DNA from: CAZENU01 sp965117035
GTDB taxonomy: Bacteria; Chloroflexota; Dehalococcoidia; Lucifugimonadales; CAZENU01
Reading direction: 5' to 3'
Assembly: GCA_965117035.1 (NCBI GenBank)
Contig: OZ220748.1
Coordinates: forward strand, 1,550,001 to 1,614,000
DNA length: 64,000 nucleotides
Part shown: positions 37,718 to 46,084 of the stretch, in pieces
Numbering within the stretch: position 1 is the stretch's first letter
Layout of the letters: every line of letters begins with the position of its first letter
Notes under the pieces: model-generated
Database searches by the model: none
Seen by the model: the letters and a program-made list of their open reading frames with translations, nothing else
What the model was told of the DNA's origin: nothing
Position numbers and translations under genes: made by a program

Positions 37718-39478
37718 GTGAACAACTCCGAAATAGCGGAGGTCTTCCAGGACATCGCGGGGCTGCTCGAGATGAAGGGCGAGAAGCGCTTCACCGTCGT
37801 CGCCTACCAGCGCGCGGCCCGCGCCCTCGGCCACCATCCCGTCGACGTCGGACAGGCCATCCGCGAAGGCGCAGACCTGACCGAGATCCCGGGCGTCGGC
37901 AAGGCCATCGCCGCCAAGACGACGGAGCTCGTGACGACGGGCCGCATGGCGTTCTTCGAGCGGCTGCGGGCCGAGTTCCCCGAGGGCATCCTGGATGTGA
38001 TGCGGGTGCCCGGCATCGGGCCGAAGACGGCCAAGCTGATCAGCGACGAGCTTGGCGTCTCGACCGTCGCCGACCTGGAGAAGGCCATCGAGTCGGGACA
38101 GCTCGCCGAGCTTCCCAGGATGGGCCAGAAGAAGGCCGACAACGTCCTGCGCGAGATACGGGCCGCCCGCACGAAGGACGACCGCGTACCCATCGCGGTA
38201 GCGATGCCCGCGGCCGAGAGGCTGATCGCGTCGCTGAGGGACAACTGCCCGGGCATCACCGCGCTCCGGGCGGCGGGCAGCCTGCGCCGCTTCGAGGAGA
38301 CCATCGGCGACGTCGACCTCGTCTGCGCAGCCGACGACCCGCGACAGGTGCTGGCCACGCTGGTCGAGCAGCCCAACGTCGCCACGGTGCTGGTCCACGG
38401 CGACACGAAGGCCGTCGTCGTGCTGTCCGGGGGCGTGCAGGTCGACCTGCGCGTCGTCGACGCGGCCAGCTTCGGGGCGCTGCTCGCGTACTCGACAGGC
38501 AACCGGCCGCACAACATCCTGCTGCGCGAGCACGCCCTGAGGCTGGGCCTGTCGCTGAACGAGTACGGGCTGACCGACGTCGAGACCGGCGAACTGGAGC
38601 GGTTCGCCGACGAGGAGGCGCTGCACGAGCGCCTGGGGCTCCAGTACATCGCGCCGGAGCTCCGGCAGGGCGCGGACGAGATCAGGCTGGCCACGGCCGG
38701 GGAGCTTCCCAGCCTCGTCGAGGTCGGCGACCTGCGGGGCGACCTGCACGTGCACACCGACTGGAGCGACGGCCGGGACGACGTCGAGTTCATGGTCGCA
38801 GGCGCCAAAGCCAGGGGCTACGAGTACGTCGCTGTCACCGACCACTCGTCGGGTCGCGGCATCGCCAACGGGCTGACCGAGGAGCGGCTCGCCGAGCAGG
38901 CCGTGGAGCTGCGCCGCGTCGAGGAGTCCCTGGGCGGCATCCGGGTGCTGAGGGGCACGGAGGTGGACATCCGGGCCGACGGCACGGTCGACTACGCGGA
39001 CGACGTACTGGCCGGTCTCGACTGGGTCGTGGCGTCCATTCACTCCGGGCGGGGCCAGTCGTCAGAGGTCATGACCGACCGCATCATCCGGGCGATGCGC
39101 AACCCGCACGTGACCGCGATAGGGCACCTTTCGACCCGGATGATCGGCCAGCGCGAGCCCATAGACGCCGACTACGATGCCCTCTTCCGCGTGGCGGCCG
39201 AAACCGGCACCGTGCTGGAGATGAACGCGTCGCCTGAGCGGCTCGACCTGAAGGACACGCACGCGCGGCGAGCCGTCGAGCTCGGGGCGTTCCTGGCGGT
39301 CTCCAGCGACGCCCACACGGTTGATACGCTCGCCAACCAGCGTTATGGTATCGGTGTGGCGCGCCGCGCCCGGTGCGAGGCACGTCACGTCGTCAACACG
39401 ATGCCGCTGGCCGAGTTCGAGGAATTCCTCGGCCTGCCGAAGGCGCAGCGACCGGAGTTCATGGTGGAGCGCGCATAG
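37718..39478 (+). CDS. polX: PolX-type DNA polymerase/3'-5' exonuclease with PHP domain
   Basis: A 586-residue family-X polymerase from GTG. It has an N-terminal helix-hairpin-helix region (EIPGVGKAIAAKT, VPGIGPKTAKL), the polymerase nucleotidyltransferase motif GSLRRFEETIGDVDLV with a later acidic residue in VQVDLRVVD, and a C-terminal PHP domain starting GDLHVHTDWSDGRDD with further metal ligands (TDHS, SSDAHT). It fills short gaps in base-excision repair and proofreads via PHP. The length matches bacterial PolX; longer upstream frames lack support. Confidence 0.93.
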   Translation: MNNSEIAEVFQDIAGLLEMKGEKRFTVVAYQRAARALGHHPVDVGQAIREGADLTEIPGVGKAIAAKTTELVTTGRMAFFERLRAEFPEGILDVMRVPGIGPKTAKLISDELGVSTVADLEKAIESGQLAELPRMGQKKADNVLREIRAARTKDDRVPIAVAMPAAERLIASLRDNCPGITALRAAGSLRRFEETIGDVDLVCAADDPRQVLATLVEQPNVATVLVHGDTKAVVVLSGGVQVDLRVVDAASFGALLAYSTGNRPHNILLREHALRLGLSLNEYGLTDVETGELERFADEEALHERLGLQYIAPELRQGADEIRLATAGELPSLVEVGDLRGDLHVHTDWSDGRDDVEFMVAGAKARGYEYVAVTDHSSGRGIANGLTEERLAEQAVELRRVEESLGGIRVLRGTEVDIRADGTVDYADDVLAGLDWVVASIHSGRGQSSEVMTDRIIRAMRNPHVTAIGHLSTRMIGQREPIDADYDALFRVAAETGTVLEMNASPERLDLKDTHARRAVELGAFLAVSSDAHTVDTLANQRYGIGVARRARCEARHVVNTMPLAEFEEFLGLPKAQRPEFMVERA

Positions 39479-39479
39479 A

Positions 39480-40211
39480 TTGGTCTCGACCCATACAGAC
39501 GCCCCGACCGCCAGCCAGGCGGCCCTGGACCACCTGCGCGGCGCGCTGGAGGACGGCCTCGACTGGCCGGAGCCGCTGCTGCGGGCGATGTCGATCTGGA
39601 CGCTCCCCGAGGAGTCATACCGCGGCCGGGTCAACACCTACTTCATCGCGGGCGAGGCCTTCGACTGGCTGCTGCTTGCCGAGCGCCTGCTGGACGCCGT
39701 CAAGCGCCGCGTGCCGGCGGCCGAGCGCGAGGACCTGCTCTTCCACGGCCGCTTCCCGCCCCACTTCGACCACTCGCAGATCGGCGGGCTCCTCGGCGTC
39801 GACAAGTACCGCGGCTACCTGAACTACCACTACGGCGTCACGGTCGAGGAGGCGCTGCAGCTCACGGCCGAGCTGGAGCTGCAGAAGCGCGACGCGGCGA
39901 ACGGCCGCACCGACCGCGACGACTACACGGAGAACGCGTTCCGGAGGCTGTACAGGGCGCCGCGGAGCGAGCTGCTGAAGGAGTTCCGGGGAGAGCGGGG
40001 CTCGGCCAACCGCCGGTCGATCGGGCTGGCGGAGTCGAAGGTGTTCACGTACTGGCTGTTCAAGCGGCGCCTGCACGTCTCGGACAAGCCCAGGGTGGCC
40101 AGCGACACGAGAAAGGGCCTGGAGCAGCTCCGCCGCATGGCGAAAACGCCGCCCGCGCATCTGCCAGGCGTGGAGCAGCAGCCCGAGCCGGTACACGCCC
40201 ACCAGGCGTAG
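39480..40211 (+). CDS. Conserved-looking protein of unknown function
   Basis: A 243-residue soluble helical protein, starting at TTG 2 bases after the polX stop, with GGTGGAG upstream inside polX. Notable segments are WTLPEESYRGRVNTYFIAGE, FDWLLLAERLLDAV and KVFTYWLFKRRL; it is rich in arginine and aromatic residues. I recognise no family. The tight spacing suggests co-transcription with polX and perhaps a nucleic-acid role, which is only contextual. Confidence 0.65.
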   Translation: MVSTHTDAPTASQAALDHLRGALEDGLDWPEPLLRAMSIWTLPEESYRGRVNTYFIAGEAFDWLLLAERLLDAVKRRVPAAEREDLLFHGRFPPHFDHSQIGGLLGVDKYRGYLNYHYGVTVEEALQLTAELELQKRDAANGRTDRDDYTENAFRRLYRAPRSELLKEFRGERGSANRRSIGLAESKVFTYWLFKRRLHVSDKPRVASDTRKGLEQLRRMAKTPPAHLPGVEQQPEPVHAHQA

Positions 40212-40251
40212 TAGCGCGGCGCAGCCACCGGAAATCGGTGTGCTCGGCGCC

Positions 40252-40950
40252 TCACTTGCGCACTGAGTACTCCAGGAGCACGTAAGAGTCTCGTAACGGC
40301 GCGGCCCGCACAAGGTCCAATGCCTTGATCTTGCTCAGCTCCGCCGTGCTGTGCACCGATTCACCATCCATCGGTGTTGGGGTGTCCTGGCCTCCTACAA
40401 GTGCCGGAGCGACAACCAGGACGACACGATCGAGAAGCCCCTCCCTGACCAAGGTGGCATTCAAGCCGCCTCCCGACTGTATGGTCATGCGCGCAGCCCC
40501 AAAGTCGTGTTTGAGCCGGCTGAACAGGTGAGTGAAGTCTATCGTCTCGTAGTAAAGCGCGTGAAGGTTGTCCAATCTCCCTGCGAGAGCCACGGCAGGG
40601 TGTGCAGGGTGAGAGGTAACGATTATGAGCTCTCGGACCTTGTGGGCGAGATGGGCAACTCCCTGCTTCGAGAGATGGGGCTTCGAGTCCACAACCACAT
40701 ACGTGACGGGTAGCCGCTCCCCGCTGTCTTGCTCCCGGTTGACGCCGATCTTGGCGAGCGTCCTTCCGGTGTTCAAGGAGAAATCGTCAGTACCGTGCTC
40801 AAGGTCGTAATACTGCTTCAATCCTTCTCTTACGCCTGGAATGCGTGGGAAGTCTCGATCGACATCCATCCTGTCCGTATCGCCGGTCGATATCTTCCCG
40901 TCAACCGAAACGAGGAGGAATAGTGTGGTGAATGGTCTGGCCCCGTCCAT
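40252..40950 (-). CDS. RibD C-terminal/dihydrofolate-reductase-like reductase
   Basis: A 232-residue protein with the RibD-C fold. It opens with a strand FTTLFLLVSVDGKISTG, where the SxDGK motif is characteristic of the family. Mid-protein are SGGGLNATLVREGLLDRVVLVV and PALVGGQDTPT. Members reduce pyrimidine intermediates in riboflavin synthesis, but isolated copies often act on other substrates. The start at 40950 follows AAGGAA. Its G+C is below the local average and no rib genes are near. Confidence 0.8.
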   Translation of the reverse strand: MDGARPFTTLFLLVSVDGKISTGDTDRMDVDRDFPRIPGVREGLKQYYDLEHGTDDFSLNTGRTLAKIGVNREQDSGERLPVTYVVVDSKPHLSKQGVAHLAHKVRELIIVTSHPAHPAVALAGRLDNLHALYYETIDFTHLFSRLKHDFGAARMTIQSGGGLNATLVREGLLDRVVLVVAPALVGGQDTPTPMDGESVHSTAELSKIKALDLVRAAPLRDSYVLLEYSVRK

Positions 40951-41140
40951 GGCATTTGGTTCCTTGCGTCTGGCGGCTGGCGGTCTAGAGGGCGGTGTCC
41001 ACAGGATGTCGTAGCCCCAAGACCGGACCGAGTCCGACGGCGGGTCTACTCGGATTCCTCGCCGTGCAGCCATCGCAGCCCGCGCCGGCTAACTGTAACA
41101 GTTTCGCCCCGGCTGTAGACCATGCTTGTGGTGAGCAGGG

Positions 41141-41318
41141 GTAACTGTTCAGGGCAGGTGAGGCGGAACGTCTGAACTGTGATTCGTGGGATTCTGATGA
41201 TGGGGATGATTTGGGCTGAGCCTCGCCCACTCTTCGTGGCGGCCCCTCGATACACCCCGACGAAGCGTCGGGGCACTCGGGGCGAACGGGTCAGGTGTCC
41301 CCCCTCAACTCTGGACAG
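41141..41318. repeat. IS66-end-like termini enclosing a 132-bp dispersed repeat
   Basis: GTAACTGTTCAG (41141-41152) equals the left tip of the IS66 element at 21838. The complement of 41301-41318 matches the same tip from its fourth position at 17 of 18 bases. Between them lies a repeat (41161-41292) also found at 47467-47598, which contains the 8-bp palindrome CCCCGACG-AAG-CGTCGGGG. No transposase is present. It could be a decayed non-autonomous IS66 derivative. Nothing coding is seen between 40951 and 41394. Confidence 0.5.
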
Positions 41319-41370
41319 ATGCGTGAGCAGGCTGTCTCGGCGCGGAGTGCGAACACTTGACCTGTTTCGG

Positions 41371-41379
41371 TGATATAAT
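41371..41379 (+). promoter_or_regulatory. Extended -10 promoter for pcrA, nearly leaderless
   Basis: TGATATAAT, identical to the prs element. The predicted transcription start near 41386 leaves about 9 nt before the ATG at 41395, and there is no ribosome site, so translation is probably of the leaderless type. Confidence 0.6.
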
Positions 41380-41394
41380 CGGCGAGAATTACAC

Positions 41395-43617
41395 ATGGCG
41401 AGCAACATCCTCGACAACCTGAACTCGATGCAGCGCGAGGCCGTCACGACGATCGACGGCCCGCTGCTGATCAACGCCGGGCCGGGCAGCGGCAAGACGC
41501 GCGTCATCACGCACCGCGTCGCCTATCTCGTCCGCGACTGCGGCGTATACCCCTCGCGCGTCGCCGCCGTCACGTTCACGAACAAAGCGGCCCGCGAGAT
41601 GCGCGACCGTCTCCGGCCCCTGCTCGGCGAGGACGCGGACAGGCTCACGGTCGCGACGTTTCACGCCTTCTGCGCCGGCGTGCTGCGCGTCGCCGGCGAC
41701 CGGATCGGGCTCGCGCGCGATTTCGTCATCTACGACGGCACCGACCAGATCTCGGTCGTCAAGCGCGCCATGGAGGACGCGGGCGTGGACTCCAAGACGT
41801 TCTCTCCCAGGGCCATCCTGTCCCAAATCTCGGGCGCGAAGAGCACGCTGGTCGATGTGGAGGGCTTCCGGCTGGCGGGCGAGACGCCGTACGACGAGAT
41901 CGTCCACCGCGTCTACGACGTCTACGAGCGGCTGCTGACGCAGAGCTCGGCGGTGGACTTCGACGACCTGCTGCTGAAGGTCTACCGCCTGTTCGACGAC
42001 GTGCCGGACGTGGCCGAGCGGTACCGGGACCGGTACGTCCACTTCATGATCGACGAGTTCCAGGACACGAACGTCGTCCAGTACGCCATCGCGAAGCAGA
42101 TAGCGGCGAAGCACCGGAACCTGTGCGTGGTCGGCGACCCGGACCAGTCGATCTACTCCTGGCGCAACGCGGACATCCGCAACATCCTCAGCTTCAGGCA
42201 CGACTATCCCGAGGCGAAGGCGATCGCGCTGGAGGAGAACTACCGGTCGACGCAGACGGTCCTCGACGCGGCGCAGGCGCTGATCTCGCCCAACGAGCAG
42301 CGCGTCGAGAAGGAGCTGTGGACGAGCAACGGCAAGGGCGAGCCGATCGTAATCGGCGAGGGCTACAACGAGGCCGAGGAGGCCCGGATGGTCGTCGGCG
42401 AGCTGGAGCGGCTGGTCCGGGACGAGGGCTACAGCCTCGGCGACGCGGCGGTCATGTACCGGGTCAACGCGCAGTCGAGAACGTTCGAGGAGGCGTGCCT
42501 GCGCCACGGCGTGCCGTACCAGCTCGTTGGCAGCGTGCGCTTCTACCAGCGCCAGGAGATCAAGGACGTCACGGCCTACCTGCGGCTGATCGCCAACCCG
42601 CAGGACGACGCCGGCTTCGCCAGGGTGGTCAACGTCCCCGCCCGCGGCATCGGGCAGCGGACGGTCGACGAGCTGACCCGGCTGGCCCGCGACACCGGCA
42701 CGTCGCTGTTCGACGCGGTTGGCGCGATCGAGGGCGACGCCGGGGCGGCGTTCGCGACGAGATCGGCGCGGTCATTGACGCGATTCCGCGAGATGATCGA
42801 GTCCCTCATCACGGACAGCGCCGACCTGGACCTCGTCGAGATCGTCGACATGGTGCTGGAGCGGACCGGCTACAAGAGATACGTGCAGGGGCAGGACGAG
42901 CGGGCCGAGGAGCGCTGGGAGAACGTCATGGAGCTGCGAAGCTCCGTCAAGGACTTCCTGACGCTCGGGCGCGGCAGGGATGCGCTGTCGGCGTTCCTGG
43001 AGAGCGTCGCGCTGGTCAGCGACACCGACAACCTGGAGGAGACGACCGACGCGGTGACGCTGATCACGCTGCACCAGGCGAAGGGCCTCGAGTTCCGGGC
43101 CGTCTTCATGGTGGGCATGGAGGAGGGGCTGCTGCCGCACATCCGCTCGCTGGAGGACGAGGCCGAGATGGAGGAGGAGCGCCGCCTGGCCTACGTGGGC
43201 GTCACCAGGGCGAAGGAGCGGCTGTACCTGCTGCGGGCATTCCGCCGCGGCTTCCGTGGAATGTCCGGGCCCAGCCTGCCCTCGCGGTTCCTGGCCGACA
43301 TCCCGCGCAAGCTGGTCGCGCACGAGCCGCGCACGGCCCCGGTGTCGGCCGGCACGGCCGGGCGTTCGAGAAAGCGGACAGCGGCGGCCGCGGCTGCTGG
43401 CAGGCCGATGCCCCTGGAGGCGCCGGCGCCCGGGCCGCTGGACGGGAAGCCGCAGCTCACCACCGGCGACAAGGTCCGGCACGCGAAGTTCGGCGAGGGC
43501 ATCGTCACCGGCACGAAGGCAACGAGCGGCGACGTCGAGGTGACGGTCGCGTTCGCGAACGGCAACGGTATCAAGCGGCTGCTGCTGGGCATGGCGCCGC
43601 TGGAGAAGGTCGGCTAG
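41395..43617 (+). CDS. pcrA: UvrD/PcrA/Rep-family superfamily 1 DNA helicase
   Basis: A 740-residue 3'-5' helicase. Walker A is GPGSGKTRVITHRVAYL, motif II is IDEFQDTN, motif III region VVGDPDQSIYSWRNA, motif IV EENYRSTQ, and motif V/VI TLHQAKGLEFRAVFMVG and YVGVTRAKERLYL. The C-terminal tudor-like tail (GDKVRHAKFGEGIVTG) is typical of PcrA rather than Rep. It acts in repair and in removing protein roadblocks from DNA. The next gene starts on the base after its stop. Confidence 0.95.
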   Translation: MASNILDNLNSMQREAVTTIDGPLLINAGPGSGKTRVITHRVAYLVRDCGVYPSRVAAVTFTNKAAREMRDRLRPLLGEDADRLTVATFHAFCAGVLRVAGDRIGLARDFVIYDGTDQISVVKRAMEDAGVDSKTFSPRAILSQISGAKSTLVDVEGFRLAGETPYDEIVHRVYDVYERLLTQSSAVDFDDLLLKVYRLFDDVPDVAERYRDRYVHFMIDEFQDTNVVQYAIAKQIAAKHRNLCVVGDPDQSIYSWRNADIRNILSFRHDYPEAKAIALEENYRSTQTVLDAAQALISPNEQRVEKELWTSNGKGEPIVIGEGYNEAEEARMVVGELERLVRDEGYSLGDAAVMYRVNAQSRTFEEACLRHGVPYQLVGSVRFYQRQEIKDVTAYLRLIANPQDDAGFARVVNVPARGIGQRTVDELTRLARDTGTSLFDAVGAIEGDAGAAFATRSARSLTRFREMIESLITDSADLDLVEIVDMVLERTGYKRYVQGQDERAEERWENVMELRSSVKDFLTLGRGRDALSAFLESVALVSDTDNLEETTDAVTLITLHQAKGLEFRAVFMVGMEEGLLPHIRSLEDEAEMEEERRLAYVGVTRAKERLYLLRAFRRGFRGMSGPSLPSRFLADIPRKLVAHEPRTAPVSAGTAGRSRKRTAAAAAAGRPMPLEAPAPGPLDGKPQLTTGDKVRHAKFGEGIVTGTKATSGDVEVTVAFANGNGIKRLLLGMAPLEKVG

Positions 43618-44067
43618 ATGCCTGAGCAGTCGGTCGTCACTGAAGCGATGCGCCGCGCCGTCGGCGTCGAGAGCGAGCCGAAGACGCATCTCGTCGAGGC
43701 GGGCGCGATCCGGAGGTTCGCCGACGCCATCGGCGACCCGAACCCCGCGTACCACGGCGAGGCGCCAGTCGCCCCGCCGACCTTCCTGAGGACGCTGGAC
43801 GCGGGGCCGCCCACGGTTGCGTTCGAGAGCCCATACCCCGACGTGCTCGACGGCGGGAGCGAGTGGGAGTACGTCCGCCCGGTCCGCGCCGGCGACAGGA
43901 TCAGGGTCACCGAGACGCTGGTCGACATGGCGGAGAAGTCGGGCCGTCTCGGCCCCATGCTGCTGACGACGTGGGAGACGCGCTACGCCGACGCCGGCGG
44001 CGCCACGGTCGCGACCCAGCGCAACACGCTCGTCTACTACCGCGCGGGGAAGGACTACGGTAGATGA
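43618..44067 (+). CDS. FAS1-type MaoC-like dehydratase subunit (N-terminal hot-dog)
   Basis: A 149-residue hot-dog protein resembling the non-catalytic HadA/HadC-type partner of (R)-hydroxyacyl dehydratases (YRAGAIRRFADAIGDPNP-like start: LVEAGAIRRFADAIGDPNPA). It starts immediately after pcrA and overlaps the next gene by 4 bases (ATGA), so the two halves are translated together. It probably binds the acyl chain while the partner supplies catalysis. Confidence 0.78.
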   Translation: MPEQSVVTEAMRRAVGVESEPKTHLVEAGAIRRFADAIGDPNPAYHGEAPVAPPTFLRTLDAGPPTVAFESPYPDVLDGGSEWEYVRPVRAGDRIRVTETLVDMAEKSGRLGPMLLTTWETRYADAGGATVATQRNTLVYYRAGKDYGR

Positions 44068-44498
44068 CCGATCAGCTTCACTACGGCGACGTGTCGGAGG
44101 GCGACGCCCTGCCCGCGCTGGTGAAGACTCCGACAACGCGGCAGCTCGTCATGTACGCGGGCGCGTCGGGCGACTACTACGAGATCCACTACGACCAGGA
44201 GTACGCACGGTCGCTCGGGCTGCCGGGCGTCATCGTCCACGGCGCGCTGAAGTCCGCGTTCCTGGCGCAGCTCGTCACCGACTGGATGGGCGAGCGCGGG
44301 GTGCTGCGGCGCCTCAGCGTGCAGTACCGCGGCATGGACCTGGTCGGCGAGCCGATGCGCTGCGCCGGAGTCGTCACGTCCAGGCGCGTCGAGGACGGCG
44401 AGCACCTGGTGGAGTGCGACGTCTGGTCGGAGAACCCGTCCGGCGAGCGGACGACCCGCGGCTCGGCGCTGGTATCGCTGCCGACGTCGGCGCTATAG
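44064..44498 (+). CDS. MaoC-like hydratase/dehydratase subunit (catalytic hot-dog)
   Basis: A 144-residue hot-dog protein. The hydratase motif is YAGASGDYYEIHYDQEYA, with the aspartate and histidine of the hydratase-2 site, then GLPGVIVHGALKSAF. Together with the preceding gene it forms a HadAB-like two-subunit enzyme that adds or removes water from (R)-hydroxyacyl thioesters in fatty-acid or related metabolism. Confidence 0.82.
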   Translation: MTDQLHYGDVSEGDALPALVKTPTTRQLVMYAGASGDYYEIHYDQEYARSLGLPGVIVHGALKSAFLAQLVTDWMGERGVLRRLSVQYRGMDLVGEPMRCAGVVTSRRVEDGEHLVECDVWSENPSGERTTRGSALVSLPTSAL

Positions 44499-44528
44499 GG
44501 GCGCCTTAGGCCAGGCCTTCGTGCCGCC

Positions 44529-44636
44529 TTGTCGTCCCGACCGCAGGGAGGGACCTGGGGCGGGGGCCCACGACTTGACCACGACGCGGCCCGCCACACC
44601 CCAGGCCCTTCACTCCGTTCAGGGCGACATTGGGCG
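44529..44636. repeat. Inverted-orientation member of the 108-bp repeat family
   Basis: It carries GGGACCTGGGGCGGGG near the left and CCCCAGGCCCTTCACTCCGT near the right, the same arms as the 14578/14771 copies read from the other strand. No gene is seen in the 223-base gap apart from this. Confidence 0.65.
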
Positions 44637-44721
44637 GGCGGTCCGGTCGCTGCTGGTATACTTGGCCTCCCATCGCCGGGAGCTTGTCGTTGCACAGCGG
44701 GAACACGGGAAGGACGAGACC

Positions 44722-44961
44722 ATGGACGCGCTCGGTCGCCAGATAGCCGCATTCGAAGAGATGCGCGATCTGCTGGAGACCGACCATCTCGGCAAGTGGG
44801 TCGTCTTCCATGGTGGGAAGCTCATCGACACGTACGAGTCGTCTGAAGAAGCAGTCGTGGACGCAGTAGCTCGATTCGGGCGCGGCCCGTACCTAATCAG
44901 GCAGGTTGGCGCGCCTCCAGCCCAGCTACCGCCATCCGTATGGCCCCGGCCCGCCGTCTAA
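44722..44961 (+). CDS. Small DUF5678-like protein
   Basis: A 79-residue protein with the core LGKWVVFHGGKLIDTYESSEEAV and a conserved-looking ending YLIRQVG. This resembles the short DUF5678 proteins that in many Chloroflexota and cyanobacteria sit beside retropepsin-like or toxin-antitoxin genes. No such partner is next to it. The start at 44722 is preceded by AGGAC. Function unknown. Confidence 0.6.
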   Translation: MDALGRQIAAFEEMRDLLETDHLGKWVVFHGGKLIDTYESSEEAVVDAVARFGRGPYLIRQVGAPPAQLPPSVWPRPAV

Positions 44962-44992
44962 CCGCGCGACACTCTACCCCCAGGAGGCTGGC

Positions 44993-46084
44993 ATGAAAGC
45001 CGCGGTGCTGTACGAGGCCCGGACGCCGCTCGTCGTGGAGGATCTGGACATCGAGGAGCCGGGGCCGGGCGAGGTGCTGGTGAAGATGTCGGCCAGCGGC
45101 GTCTGCCACTCGGACTGGCACGTCGTGAAGGGCGAGTGGACGCACGTGCCGCTGCCCGCGGTGCTTGGTCACGAGGGCGCGGGCGTCGTCGAGGCGGTCG
45201 GGCCCAACGTGACGCACGTGAAGCCGGGCGACCACGCCATCCTGTCATGGATGCCGAGCTGCGGCGTGTGCGAGATGTGCCAGAAGGGCTGGCCCAACCT
45301 GTGCCTGAAGGACTTCACGGTCTCCTCCGGGCTGCGCGTCCGGTCGACGGGCGCGGAGATCGGCCAGTTCGTGGGCATGGGGACCTTCGGCTCCTACCAG
45401 GTCGTGCCGGAGATGGCGGTCGTGCCCATCGACAGGGACATCCCGATGGCGCAGGCGTCGCTGGTCGGCTGCGGCGTGACGACCGGCGCCGGCGCGGCGA
45501 TCAACACCGCCAGGGTGCAGCCGGGCACGACGGTCGCCGTCTTCGGCTGCGGCGGCGTCGGCCTGAACTGCATCCAGGGCGCGCGCATCGCGGGCGCGAC
45601 GACGATCATCGCCGTCGACCTGCTCGACAACAAGCTCGACATGGGCAGGGAGTTCGGCGCCACGCACGCCGTCAACGCGTCGCGGGAGGACCCCGTGGCG
45701 CGCATCAGGGAGCTGACCGGCGGCCACGGCGCCCACTACGCCTTCGAGGCGATCGGGCTGGTGGAGGCGCCGTTCGTCCAGAGCATCCACTGCACGCGCA
45801 GGCGGGGCGTCACGGTGTGGGTCGGCCACGCGCCGGTCAACACCAGCGTCACAATCGACGCTCAGGACCTCATCATGGAGAAGACGGTGATCGCGTCGCT
45901 GTACGGCAGCGCCCGGCCGCAGATCGACTTCCCCAGGCTGCTTGCACTCTACAAGGCGGGGCAGCTCAAGCTGGACGAGCTGGTCTCGCGGCGGTTCCCG
46001 CTGGAGGAGGTCAACACGGCCTTCGAGGTGCTGGGCAGGGGCGAGGTCGCGCGCAGCGTGCTCGTTTTCGACCAGGAGGTATGA
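44993..46084 (+). CDS. Zinc-dependent alcohol dehydrogenase (MDR family)
   Basis: A 363-residue zinc MDR enzyme. The catalytic zinc site is CHSD (VCHSDWHVVKG) and GHEGAG; the structural zinc loop has four cysteines (CGVCEMCQKGWPNLC). The nucleotide motif is VFGCGGVGLN, then IIAVDLLDNK with an acidic residue favouring NAD. It resembles class III/NDMA-type alcohol dehydrogenases. AGGAGG is 5 bases before the ATG at 44993. It overlaps the next gene by 4 bases, suggesting a shared pathway. Substrate unknown. Confidence 0.88.
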   Translation: MKAAVLYEARTPLVVEDLDIEEPGPGEVLVKMSASGVCHSDWHVVKGEWTHVPLPAVLGHEGAGVVEAVGPNVTHVKPGDHAILSWMPSCGVCEMCQKGWPNLCLKDFTVSSGLRVRSTGAEIGQFVGMGTFGSYQVVPEMAVVPIDRDIPMAQASLVGCGVTTGAGAAINTARVQPGTTVAVFGCGGVGLNCIQGARIAGATTIIAVDLLDNKLDMGREFGATHAVNASREDPVARIRELTGGHGAHYAFEAIGLVEAPFVQSIHCTRRRGVTVWVGHAPVNTSVTIDAQDLIMEKTVIASLYGSARPQIDFPRLLALYKAGQLKLDELVSRRFPLEEVNTAFEVLGRGEVARSVLVFDQEV

